The notes beneath the pieces are model-generated. The model had not been told where the DNA came from, did not search any database, and worked only from the letters and a program-made list of their open reading frames with translations. The position numbers and the translations under genes were made by a program. From Nephromyces sp. MM_2019 (taxonomy: Eukaryota > Apicomplexa > Aconoidasida > Nephromycida), in contig JADHZB010001978.1 of assembly GCA_015657535.1 (NCBI GenBank), forward strand, positions 1 to 64,000: DNA of 64,000 nt. The letters are read 5' to 3'. Positions 46,801 to 59,600 of the stretch are shown here, piece after piece. How positions within the stretch are numbered: the stretch's first letter is position 1; each line of letters opens with the position of its first letter.

Positions 46801-48977
46801 GATTGTGTGACATCGCACATGTCTGTGTAAGTCTTTGTGTGTGTGCGTGGCTTTGATGTGCTGTTGTTCAATATTTTGAGTTTTTATGCTTTTTTGGCGG
46901 TATATTTTTTTAAGCTACGAAGGTAGTTAGATATCTTCACTGGGATGGCCACGCGATATTATACTAATTTCTTTAAAATCATAAATTATAGCCATATCTA
47001 CTTCAGAACACGTGATTGTGGCCAGCAGCATGTTAAAATATTTTTTATGCCGCTGCATTTTTTGATTTAGCATGACTTACTGGTTTTGCTTTTAAAAAAG
47101 GACTATCTTCTTCTTGGGCTTTGATTAGAATTTTTACAATTTTATTAAAGAATAATAAATTAATTTTATTCTAAAACCATCAAACAGCTGGAAGGCTAAA
47201 TATTCTATGGCAGGTTCACCTATTGCTCAGATTGACTTAATTTTGTTTGTCATTATGCTTAAGCTGAATTTTTTTAAAAACATTTAAAAATTTTAGAACT
47301 GCAACAAATTCTGCGACGTAAATCTGCTCAAAAAAATCTTTTTTCGAATCGAATAACTAAGCAGATAGACTGTGTCTTTTATCGGTCACCCGTATTCTTA
47401 CCTTGAATACATTCTGGGTTTATTTTCTTTGCCTCTAGTGTGGTTGAGGGGTATTCGTCAAGTCCCTCTTCAGTAGTCCTGTTGTTTGAACAAGCTTCCA
47501 GCAAGGCCAGATGGGTCCTTTTTTCATGTCTTCCTTTGCACTTCAGGTTATTTAGCTTGCAGAATTCTTCCGTTTCATCAACTTTCTTTGTATAATTGTC
47601 CTGATCAAGGAATTTATTCGGTAGTGCTTTTATTGCGTCTGCTTTGTTTAATTGCTTTGAGATTTTTTGTTCCTTAATTTCACCAAGGGGGATATGATTA
47701 TCAGATGAATCTTTGTTTGTTGAGAAAGGATTTTTTGGGAGAGAAGTGATTTCTTCCTCCCCATTTGATTCACTTCTTTCTACCACATTAAATTGATCCA
47801 AGCTTTCATCAATCTGCCCCAACTGATTTTCATAACCAAAAAACTCCTCTTGATAGCCTTGGAGCTGCATTAAGCCTTCTATCTCCTCTTTTTTATTTTT
47901 TTTGAAGCTGCTATAACTGATTATGGGCTGCTCAAGTTCATCGAAGAATTTTTTTTTTTTCACCTTACGCTTAATCGTTTTATGTTGATCTAATCTTGCC
48001 TCCTTTGCTAAAAAACGGGCAGATGGTTTCTTTGCTTTGCATTCGTTTTCTGGATAATCAGCATTACCGCTTTGCTGCGTTTCTTCCTGAATTGTTTTCC
48101 CTGATATCCGCTGTAAGCAGGTTAAGTATTCCCTTGAATCTTGCTTTTCTGCCTCAGTACTTTTGTAAAATTGATTAGCTTTTTCATTAAAGTCAGCATA
48201 GCGGACTCTCACGTCCAAAAGCTTATCCTGAATCTGATCGAATTGACACTCTTCAAGGTCGGCCTTTTTCTGGGAATTAGTCAAGCCTTTTTTCACAGTA
48301 GGTTCCTGCCCACTCAGTGTTGGGTTAATGGATTGCCGTATTTTAGCAGCTTCACTACTATAGTTTCTTTCTTTTTCAATCAATATCTGTCCCAAAGGCG
48401 AATTAAGGTTTTTTTCTGTGTCTCCATCAGTTTTGCTTCTATAGCTTTCTTTTTGCTGGATGTAACCTAACGAGCAGTTGTTGGCAGAATTGTCGGTCGA
48501 GTCCGCTTTTCTTCTCCGAAAGTACCTTCGAGATAATAATATCCTTGCCTTCGGGGTAGAGATAGACGAAGCTTTAAACGATAGAGGATGATTTATGTGC
48601 TCTCCAGGAGTTTCACCTTCATGCACTAATGTTGAGGAATCCTTTAACTCTGCCTTATCATTTTTTCTAAGTAATATTCCCGAAGGGGGATTTGCTGAAC
48701 TTAGTGGTGTTTTCATCGTCATTTTCTGTGACTCCCCTTTTAAAATTAACGTTTCGTCTGATGTATGAGTGGAGAGTTCCTCTCGCTTCTTTTCTTCCTC
48801 GTCCACTTCTTCAGTATTTACTCCATCTTCATGACTGAAACCTTTATGGGTATTTTGAGTTGAGACACTGCTGCTTGATAGCTCTCCTTCGCCACTCAAG
48901 CTGGAATTTTCGAATGAATCCATCGAATCGTTGTAATTAGATTGTTGCCACTTACACTTATTCTGAAGGATTTTCAT
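40867..48977 (-). CDS. Large Ser/Lys/Glu-rich protein of unknown function, at least seven exons
   Basis: Exons proposed: 47402-48977, 45878-46330, 45227-45429, 44186-44974, 42918-43584, 42112-42260, 40867-41189, together about 1,390 aa. The long frames (525, 263 and 222 codons) cannot be chance at this base composition. Donors such as GTAAGA, GTAAGT and GTAAGG and the phases agree, except between 45878 (leaves phase 1) and 45429 (needs phase 2), so a small exon is probably missing there. The product is hydrophilic and probably disordered. A basic run KRKVKKKKFF in the first exon looks like a nuclear signal. In the 42918-43584 exon a leucine-rich helical stretch (FLKRLLQKIEDIHLLSMPIT) weakly recalls TFIIS-N folds. 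The first exon may start at the ATG at 48977 or continue from 50246-50722. An alternative end splices at about 40940 into a frame ending near 40720. No family is recognised. Confidence 0.6.
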
Positions 48978-50245
48978 AAAATATAGATTTAAGGCCCGAG
49001 CAGAAAGGTTGCTTTTAATCTTTTTGATGCATGCAGATTCAATGCCATTCTTTTAGTTTTTTTAGAAAGCTCACATTAAATTAAAGAAATTTGCAGATAT
49101 TTGATGAGTATCGCCTTCAGTTGCTGCAGCTAGCTTTTATTACTATCTTTTATTTCACTTTTTATGCTTGCCTTATGCCTGAGCTGTTTACAAGCGTTGG
49201 CCTCTTGGCACTTGTTATAATTAGGGGCGAAATGCTTTTAGATTCATTTTTTCTCTAACTACTGTTGAATATTGAACAGAAGATGGTTTCACTAAAAGAA
49301 AACTTTGAAACGGGGAATTTGCCAGTTTTGAGGTTACTCTTCTACAGAAGTGATGGACGGTGAAGCTAAATTTTGAAAAAATTTGCTTCTTCAGAGCAAA
49401 AAAATAACAGAATATTTTCTATCTCGTTGTGCACGAAGGGTATTCACATTGCGCTTTCATGCACCGTTCTCCACATGCAATATCCCTCATGGTAGCAAGA
49501 TTGCTTTGTAACGCAACAGATAATAAGCTCTCTATAATTTTGTTTTTATGCTGAGGTTACTGGTATTAATACGAAACATATTTTTATGTCTAAAGTAATT
49601 TTAACCATCGTATTTTGAGCTTACTCTCTTTTAAGCTTTAATTTTTTATGTTAGCTTCATTAAAATAAGAATCCAGAATCGTAGGGCAAAAATTTTATGC
49701 TCAGTCACCCATGGTATGAATACTACCTAGCAACAAAGTCTTTGAGTATTTCCAGAGTTTGAAGTGCTTCCTTGTGCAATTTAAGTGTCTACAGAAGCGA
49801 AAAGTTATGGGAGTAGGTACAGAATAGATTAAAAAAGCTTTGCTACCAACAGGATGTGATATGGATATATACTAGACCGTAAAATTTTTGCGGAGTATGA
49901 AATTCTTATTGTTAGCACTATTGCAAAGTTGGGCTTCCCATTCAGCGCTTAAAAGAAAGTAATTTTTTGGTAGTAGCTTGCTGGATGTTTCCAGGGAAAA
50001 ATTTCGCAGCAATGGTGCGTTATTTTAGGGACCAGCCTGTTAACTCTGAATGACCGCTACATTTTTTGAGAGATAAATCAATCTATGTAGTACTGCTACC
50101 TGCTTATTGCGCTACAAGTGCTTCATCAAAAATTTTAGCTGTGTTACCTTGACATATGTATGCTACCCCCTAAACGCTTGATAAACACTGAAACGCAGGC
50201 TACTGTCGTGTACGCATACATGAGCTAAAAATCTGAGCAAGTCAC

Positions 50246-50722
50246 CATGCACTTGAGAAACGATAATTTCGAGTAGAAACCTGTTGCTTGGTCAAGAGCT
50301 ATTGCGGCCGTGAATACATAGAGTACTTTTGCAAAGATTGGCGCTTGCGCTACAGTAGCTTCTTTTCCGTGATTACAAACCTTTCTCAGTAATTTTTCAT
50401 CCCACTCTTCTGTTTCTGTTTCCTTTTTATCATGCGAACTCTGTTGACATTGCAGCAACTCTTGCTCTTCTATGGCTACTTCATCATTCTCATCGACAAT
50501 TCCAATAAGGTACAGCAGTTCTGCGGACATCTTATCGGCCTGGACACTCGAGGAAACCAATGGAACTGGGCTTGTGGGTGAGTCACCAAGCAATTCAGCT
50601 TTTATCCTCGCCTTGACAGCTAGCTTCCAGGCATCTTTATAGCCGTATCTATAAGACATTAATATTCCACTGCGTAAATAATTATTGCAGATACATAAAG
50701 GGAATTTTAATTCTCCAACCAT
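50246..50722 (-). CDS. Candidate exon or small gene upstream of the large minus-strand gene
   Basis: A 159-codon frame from ATG 50722 (MVGELKFPLCICNNY) to a GTGACT donor at 50245. If the donor is not used, the frame continues seven codons to a stop at 50225. An inner ATG at 50659 (MSYRYGYKDAWKLAVKARIK) sits just after an acceptor TTTACGCAG, so the exon may begin there. It contains an acidic central part (NDEVAIEEQELLQCQQ) and a more hydrophobic end (FAKVLYVFTAAIALDQATGF). Phase 0 at its end fits the acceptor before AATAAG at 48963, so it could be exon 1 of the large gene. No family is recognised. Confidence 0.45.
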
Positions 50723-51002
50723 CAATTCCAGTTTGAGGCAGTTAAGTTTGCCTTAAAAGTTTGTCTAACTCATTTTTTTAAAGTTATGGAGGGACTGTTT
50801 AACTGTTTAATTAGAGCAATACTTTTAAATCATCCTGATTAAGGCCCTATGACTAGCTTTCTAGAAATAAAAAATTAATCAGTCCAGTTAGTATGGCCAA
50901 ATTGTGTATTAGCTTCTAAAAAGAGTACTCTTAAACCATAAAACTTATTCTAGTTGGTTAAGTCATTTTAATTTGACCCGATGGACAGGAACTTTACTTT
51001 GC

Positions 51003-51153
51003 CCACTTCATCTTCAATACGGTGGTGCTGCTTTTTTTTAAAAAAACGCTGAAAACCTCTATGAATCTCATACTTTATGGAGTGGCTTTCCAATGGTTTT
51101 AGTATTGCATATATCATAAGAGTTTTGAGATATACATTAATAAATATGCTCAA
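51003..51153 (-). CDS. Possible further upstream exon
   Basis: A minus-strand open stretch encoding LESHSIKYEIHRGFQRFFKK and HRIEDEVGK, followed by a GTAAAG donor-like site at about 51002. Its outgoing phase does not match the acceptor at 50670 under the simplest reading. It is listed only because its composition looks coding and it lies just upstream of 50722. Confidence 0.2.
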
Positions 51154-54100
51154 CGCATAGCTTCATATGGTGCATGCAGCTGCTTTCTTCTAAATTTGCC
51201 ATCTGACAAAAACCCTGATTTATATTTCTCAACATATTCCGGGAAAATTGGAGTTAGTTTTGATTGCAATTGCACAATTTTTTCATGAGAGAAACTAAGT
51301 GTGAACTTGAACAAAATAAGGTAACTAATTAAGGCAGTCAGCGATTTATCCTTTTTTGTTCCAATTATATAAGAACTTTGATTTTTCGAAGAGGCAAGTA
51401 CCCAGTGAACTCTCCCGCATACATTGTAGACCGTATGCTACCCTTCATATTCTCAACAAAATTTTTTTATTAGCATGTATTGTAAACTGCATAGCCAGGT
51501 CTTTTCTATCTATTTTCTGTGGTATATATGTTTCCCAGCTAATTCTCCACTTAATTTTATAGAATACTCCCCTTGCGAAGCCGTTTGAACAAAAAATATT
51601 ATTTTCCTATGGGGCCTCATTACATGTCAAGCATTCGCTCAATTAATTGCTAATTTATCCATAAACAAGGCATTGCATCGTGCAAGGGTAGCCTCTTATA
51701 TACATGCAGCATATTCTTGGATGTTGGATATTTTAAAAAGCAGGAAGTACGTTGTGAAGATTACATAAGCTGGTGGAGGGACTTTTATGATTTGTTCTAG
51801 AATTCATTATTAAGCTAGCAGCTAACATATACATAGCTTCGACAGCAGCTTATTTCAGTCTCAAAATTTTAGGCAGGCTATCCTTATTGCATATATTTTT
51901 AAGAAGGTAACAGCATAGGCTCATCGAGTGCACGCGAGTGTGGCCATCAAAATTGCGCCTTTTTGCTTCATTTCAAGTATTTCCGTGCTTATAAAGTGAA
52001 CGTTAGAAGTAATTGGCACTCTGGCATAAGATTTAGCCAGCTTTATATGACTTGCAAGCGGCTAATTAGTATGTAGCCTACAGAACGAAGCATGTATGAA
52101 GCATCTATCAATTTACGCATAAAAAAGCTTCGCAATTTGGAGTATTGTTTTCCCCTAGGACACTTCTAGATATAACAATGCCTAGATTTCGCTTTACAGC
52201 TCCCTTTCATCAAGAAACTTTGCGTGTTCACGGTCACGTCTTGTACACTACTAACTTATGAATTTGGGAAATGTTGCTAAAACCATAACTAATGTTATTA
52301 ATAATCGCATGAAATTTCAAGAGCAAAATTTTAGCTATACTAAGTTACGCTTGGTAACTTCACAATTTCAAAGACCTATGATTTTTGAGACAGGCTGCTA
52401 TGATTCAAATTACCCTGTATTTCCTATTGATGGCAATTTATCAAAATTTCTGGATTAGCTAACAAGAAGCTTCATTCACCGCAAAAAAAAAACCAAGTTA
52501 CCACCTAAAGAGTTAGCTGAAGCGATATTCACCATATATTCCCAACAAATTCCGCCAATTATCTCAGCCCTTTGTAATCCACTGGACTTCACAAAAATCG
52601 TGTCATAGTCCAGTAAATCTGGGCAATTTACTCGTTGAATGACCATCCTTTCGGTTTAAAAAATGCTCATTGCTTTGTTGCAACGAGCAAGTACACTCGG
52701 ACTTCCATGTAAGAAGACCCGCTGCGCCAAAAAGCATGCCGTATAAATGTCATGGAAACGAAATATAACAACGAGGTATGTTTCCAGAGTTACCACTGGT
52801 AAAGGATGGAATTTTTATGATTTTTGACGGAGCACGGAGAAAAAGGTATGACTCAATTAATAGAAATGCTCAAGCCGAGTACATTAGCGGAAAATCTAAA
52901 TCTCAAAGATGGAATTCTATTTGCATAGCGACGCATTCACCCTGATTCGTCAGCTACAACATCTAAATACTAAGTTTCTTCCCTGTGCGCACATCAAATC
53001 TTTGTTTAAACAAAAAATCTAATTATTGTGGGCTAAGTGTAATATTGGTGGTAGGGTATACCCTAATATCATATGCAGCGCCGCTAAATTTGACCTTCAA
53101 AGGTGAAACATGTAAAATTACTTTTATGGGAAATGCGCTTTACAAGTTTAGCTAGCAACTTTGTTTTTATGCAAAAAATAATAAATTTTAGGTCTTCACG
53201 GCTCCAAAGATTTCTGCTTGATTTGAGTCTGCTCTTCATAATTATTTAGTGCCTAGAGCTTGGATACTATGTAACAATGCTTTAGTCTCCGCCACTTACA
53301 ACACAAGCGATATAGTTTTACGTCGTGCTTCTTCATAACTGCTATGCATTATAATTTTTTATTATAGTATTACATTAGCGCTGAATAAGGATGTGTGCAA
53401 ACACGCAGCTACAACTGTATCATACCCGCATTATCTTTAGCATTAAAGACTCTTTGAAAATGCAGATTAATGGATACTTTAATAGCTTGCACTGCCAGTA
53501 TACATCACGTCTTTATCCTCCTGAATTTTTTACAATGTCCTGCTGATCTGAAGGCTGCCTAGCTAGGTTAAGATTCTTTCATATGTATTTCAAGATTCAC
53601 CTTATGTAATCCTACCTATATCTTTAAACCGCTTTAACAACAAGCCTCTACTAATCATTCACCTGTTATCGCGATTCTGCACGATAGTTCAAGCACATCA
53701 TCTTTTTTCATGTTTCTTGATATACAGGAATGCATGAATTTGCATAATTATGTTGCCGTTTGTCGGAATATGTCCATAATCTCATTAGACATCCAGGACT
53801 ACTACCTTGTCAAATGGCAACGACTCGGTCTACCGGGGCTACATGATATCAACTCGCTTGGGCTCAATATTGCCGTCATGAAATCGACTTCCTCTTAGAT
53901 TATAGAAAATCGAAAGGTTTATCAAGCATCAAAATGCAGTATTTTCCTCGAAAAACATGGGAAAAACTGAAGTGAAACTATATTTTATATACCCAAATTA
54001 ATGGTTTTTTAGACTTGGTAGTACCGTAGGTTCAGCTACGTTCGGGCTAAAGCTGCACTTAGTGAAATTCTGCATTGAAGCGTAGGTGTCTTAGTGCATA

Positions 54101-54329
54101 TATTTGTGCTTAGAAGTAATCGAAGGTTATTCACTATCAATTTACCAAGGAAACTACTCGGAACCTAAGGTTGGCGAAACGAAGTCCGCTTTCCAGCGTG
54201 TTAATTTGTAGCTGGGCAACGATAGAAACTTCCACCTTTAAAAATAGAATTTAAGCTTATTCGGCGTGTTTTCTATAGTAACGGGCTCATGATAAAGAAT
54301 TGTAGCTGCAGGTAATTTTACACGAAGAA

Positions 54330-54641
54330 TCATTTGCTTTGATTTGCTTGAAGAAATGCCCTGATGGTGCACCTTTTTCCTAGAATATCATGATAATGAA
54401 TACCGCGGTGAGCCAGCGACCTTTGCTCATCCAAGGTTTCACATTTTGCCCTACACTCATTTTTAAGGCTATGAGGAGCACGATAAAGTGCTTTGTGCAA
54501 TGTAGAAAACCGCAGTGCATCTACTCTCTCAAAAGCATTTTTTATAGGGCATGCGCCGTCAGTAGGCATAAATCTTTGTAAAAGCTTACTCTCTACAGCA
54601 TGGTGTTCCGATGGTATCAAGACACTATAGAAACTACTCAT
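54330..54641 (-). CDS. Candidate 103-aa open frame
   Basis: An ATG-to-TGA frame starting MSSFYSVLIPSEHHAVESKL and rich in His, Arg and Cys (GKRCTIRAFLQANQSK at the end). Codon choice looks unremarkable. No family is recognised and no splice context is seen. It is the longest ATG frame in the gene-poor right end. Confidence 0.2.
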   Translation of the reverse strand: MSSFYSVLIPSEHHAVESKLLQRFMPTDGACPIKNAFERVDALRFSTLHKALYRAPHSLKNECRAKCETLDEQRSLAHRGIHYHDILGKRCTIRAFLQANQSK

Positions 54642-55599
54642 AAAATTTTTTCGCTAAAGGGACAGCTTTTCTCTCATTTCCTGCCTGAAAGGTAGGAGGG
54701 TATGTGCGTATTACGCTGCCTATTATTGTTATTATCACTATTTGATAGACGCACAAGTGTAATCCATCACACTGCAGAAAAGCTCCAAAAATGAGTTTGT
54801 ATTCTCGCCCGCGGTGGGTTCTGTATTGTTCAGATAGATATCAATCGTATCTTACTGTAAATCATTGCCATGCTGATTGAGAACCAATTCTCTCTCTCCT
54901 TGCTATCCTAGTGGCTTATCTAAAGTTCTTAATTTAGTGCAGCATTAGAGGTCGTATGCGCATTCTGAACCTGGCTGCCCTGCCCAACTTTATAGTTAAA
55001 TCGTACAAATTCAGCCAACTACGGAAGTCAAATAGCAACCTTGTGAGAGTAATTGTAAACCCCTACTGAAAGGCAATACTAAACTTTGCTTGCCCACCTT
55101 GACGGTACGTTCCTGTGATCACCCAGATAAGTTTTTCAATCATACGTACTATACTTCCTATGAGGATTCGCACCAGGGAAAGAACTTCCCAACTTAAAAA
55201 TTAATAAAGTGTTACGCCTGCTAGTATCAAACTTTGAAGCAGGAAATCCAACAAATTCTTAAGTGCTGGACTACGAATAATTGCAGCTTGCTTTAATTAG
55301 CACGTCTTAATTTACCTGGTAGCGCTAAATGTTTTCCAAATTCTCATTCCATTCTTAGCTTTTGAATCCCATTCAGCCACCCACTTTTTTTTTGTTTCCT
55401 TCCAATATACGCCCTTTAGCGATACACCTTTGCTTTGCTTGGCTAGAAAACGATTATTCCCTCTTCTTAGTCCTGGTTTTAGGGCTGCAGAGAGATATTC
55501 ATGGTGAGGTTAAGTTAAGTTTTTGACTTCTAATATACCAGCATCAAATACTGAATCTATTTTAATACTTCTGATGAAGCAGATTAATGTAAAAGATGT

Positions 55600-58500
55600 A
55601 AAATATGGCTATATACCAATTTTTTAACCACTGAGAAAATTTTTTTATTTCATTCCGCTTCCAAATTGAATTGCCAAACGATATTCCAGTTGAATTTTTG
55701 TAAAAATGAATGCATGTTTACGAATTTTTAGTTGAGAATCTATCTTACTAAATTAAATATTGTGCTCGCTCTATTTTTTTGCAGCATTTTATGTTTTTTT
55801 GCCAACTTGCATAGAATTTTTTATTGGAGTTTTTATTTTTTGTGGCTAAAAGGCTTGTTTTGCAATCTCTAGTCTTTTTTTTCAATATAATTTTTTTGCA
55901 GCCCTTCCTGAAATTTTGTACTACAAAATCCTAGTGAGAAATTGCTTAAACTATATTTTTATGCAAAAATTTTCTTCCAAAAATATCTATGGAAAGGCAG
56001 GTTTGCCGAATTGCAGCTATTGACAAGATTATATATTTATTTTTTGCTTACCCTTCGATTGGCTAAATTTATATATAGATTACCGTGTTAATGCTTGATT
56101 TTTTCTATATTTTCTTTGATTTTAAATGTGCAATTATTGTTTTATTACCTCCCAGTATTTTTTCCAGAACCATTTGCTTGTTTTTCATTTGGGATTGCAA
56201 GTAAGCTTCCTGCATTTGCAGTGGATCATGAGTTTCTAGGCTAAAAGGACCTATAGTATCCTGAGAAAATAAGCAAACAGTTTTCTAGCTGTTAAACGTA
56301 TTTGAAAACCTTTTTATTTTTTTTTTTGTACCAACAATAGCGTAACTAAATTTTCCCCTGTTTAAAAATTATTTTACGATGTCTTGCGCTTTCAGCTGTC
56401 ACTTTTTATTCAAAAAAGTAAATTAAACCACTTTCTAATGATTTTTGTAAAATATTTATATCTTTGTTGAGAAGTCGTTTTAAAAAATTAATAATATTTT
56501 CTAGGCATCTTCTGTAACTCTTTCTGATTGCACATCGTATGCCAGAATAGTTCGAGCTATACTATGAATAAGAAAAAGTTAAAGCATCTTCTCGCACCAA
56601 TTTTTTGCCGCTGCACATTACTTTAAGATACATCAATGCATGCAGCTTGTAGAAAATATTTTTTTCAATATATTTATAATTATTTATGGGGCACATAATA
56701 GCACATAATAATTAGCAAAAACATTCTTATAAGGATATTCATATATCGAAGTTCAAATTTATTTTAAACCTCATAAAATTTTGATAATTCTCCCTGAATT
56801 TCGTGTTTGGTGACATCTTCTAATAAAGAAGAGCTGCATAATTTTTTAGAGAGGTGTGCAAATGGGTACATCATGGCACTATAGCTCTGCTCCTTATCAA
56901 ATGCCATTGACCAAGATCTTTTTTTAGTTGATATCGATTTCATTTTAACGCACCCGCAGCACCTTCAGTGAGTATAGTTAAATTTTCAAATTTAATTTTT
57001 CTTTAAATACAATTTACACTCCTGATTTTGACCGCTTAAAACAATACTTCATAAATTTTATATTTTGTCAAGAAATACTGAAAAAGAATCAGAAACGAGC
57101 TAAATGATGTGTTTTTGTTGCTACAAATAGTTGATACAATTTTTAGTACTTTTCACTCTAATTCTTGATTATTCATCTTCTTAATGTATATTAGCCGAAA
57201 ATTCTTGATAATTTGCGGCAATGGAAAAATTAGCATCGGTATAGAAGTATATATTGTGCAATTCACATTTTATATTATTCTATAATGATGAATATATTTT
57301 TTTTTATACTCCGAAATTTCCAAGACTTAAATTACTCATATTTTTGCCTTGCTTAGCATGAATTATTATTGCTAGGGGGAGTGCTCTCATTAGCTATTAT
57401 GCATGTTTTAAGCATTGGCTACCTTATGAATTAGCTGTTTAAACGCCAATTAAAACCTTGTTGCTTCGAAATTGAACAAAGAGCTATGATTTAGTTTTGA
57501 CTCTTTGACCAAAAAATTCCTTGGTATCCATGCTATAATGATCTTCTTATCTACCCATATTTTTTTGGAAGCACTAACTTAGTAAAAACCAAACAGATTT
57601 CTAAAATCCTACCTGTACAAAAAATTTTTATATAGATATCTCAGCACTTTTTTTATTTTTCATGGCAATGAAGATTTATTTTATAGAGAGCTAAAGTTTT
57701 GTATATGAGCTTTATAGATATCAACCACACGGTATAGCTGCTAGACACAATAGCGTTTTGTAGTTTAAAAGGTAAAAAAAATTTCAATCAAACATTTTGC
57801 TAAATTTTTGGTAGCAATTTTATCACATGTCATATGCAGTAAAAACTGCTGTAATTGCATTATTCCACTAAGTTTAAGAATATAATGAAATTTTTTAGCT
57901 TATTACTTCATGTGCGAAGAACTTATTAGCATCTTTAAAACTTATACTTTTGGAATTTTCTATGCCAATATTAGTATCCAGTGCTTCTAAAAGGTCCCAT
58001 TTACACCAATTTCATAAGAATCAGGTTTTTAATTTTATTTCAAATATAGATAAATATTTATTGTCACTTTGAAATTAAATCATGTAAAAGAGGCTCCTGT
58101 ATGAAAACTCTGTTTTTTTACGGTGATAAAAATTTTCTGCATTCTCAACTCTTAATTAAGAACTAAATATCTTATAGACTTGTCGTATTTTTGTAGAAAT
58201 TTTACCTTTTTTTTGATTCCAAACTTTTTATCAGATTTAACAAAAAAATTATTACACCTAAGGGGAGGAACCAGAGTTTTTGACCAATAATAAGCTAGAT
58301 AAAAACCCAAGCAAAACTGCAGCTGTCTTGCTGTAGTACTTTTTTTACCCCATTTGAGGTTCACGCGATCTTTTCTTATTATTCACCTTTAATGGGCTTT
58401 GCAAATATTTTTTTACTCGTTTGAAGTTATCTCTAAGAAAGCTTCAGCTTATTCTTAAAATTGGTAGTAGCACTTGCTAACTTCGATGGAAGGAAAATAA

Positions 58501-59600
58501 AATTTTTATGCGTTAAAAAATTAAGATTTGTCAAAATTTCTTGACAATACAAACATCAAATACTTTGCGAGCAGGCTAATTGACTGAAAAACATTTTAAA
58601 TGCTTGAATTTCTAATTCATAAGTATTCCTAATGTTTTTAATTAGAAACTTTCCGTACACAAAGGTTTCAAAGCCACCATAATAATTAGCATTATTTTGC
58701 TAAGAAAAAAATTCAACAAGATGACAAACAACTGCGATTTAAACTACTTTTTTGTTGCTTTTATGTCTTTGATAAAAACTTAGTATTGGCGTCCACTATG
58801 ACTATACCTTTGCTTTTCTTTGTAATTTATATTAAGCCGCGTAAAAACTATAATACGATTGCTTGCAAGTATAGGGTTAAGTTCATTTTAGTTTGTTAAA
58901 ATTGAGTACTTTGTTTACGAAAATAGGAAGCTGATAACTTAGCCTTCTTAAGACGGCTAAAATTTTATTCCCTCTGGTTTTTTCAATAAAGAAATTATGC
59001 AGCTTTCGCCAGTTGAGAAATTTTCTTGTTTATGGTAACCAAAGTTTCAGCCTCATGATCATAAAGCAGATTTTTCAATTATTCAGTATTGAGAAAGCAC
59101 ACTCTAAACTTGATAGTTGATAATAATAATATTAGGAATTTGTTTGTGCGGCCTTTACAGCTATATTTTAAACTACTCTTTACACTATATCTTAAAAGTC
59201 AAAGCTTAAATTATTATCAGAACCTTGCATCCAAAGCTAGTGTCTTACTGAAAATTACGTAAAATGCCTTTAAATTTTTTTTGTGTATGAGTTTTGATGA
59301 CTGAGAATAATTGATTACTCTGCTTGCTAAATTTTGACTCTACGATTATGCTTGTACTGCGTGACTGTGCTGGAGGAAAGCCAACTACCTCTATGCAATC
59401 TAAGCATATTAAGAACCTGCAGAATCTTTTAAGATTTATAGATACTCACTATCTTTGCCGAAACATTTTTTAAAATGTATTATTTAATAATCTAAACTCC
59501 ATACATCATTTAAATAATTAATTAAAATGTTAGTCCCCGACCGAGACTTGGTTTTGACAATAAAAAGCAGTTAAAATATGAATGGAATAACCCTCATTGG
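55600..59600. other. Very AT-rich stretch
   Basis: About 4 kb with many A and T runs (for example near 55640-55990 and 56320-56480), no long open frames on either strand and no evident tandem unit. It is visibly richer in A+T than the flanks at 53-55 kb and 60-64 kb. Confidence 0.6.

Noticed and set aside
47486..48470. Plus-strand frames of 60-109 codons
   Set aside because: They are antisense to the long minus-strand exon 47402-48977.
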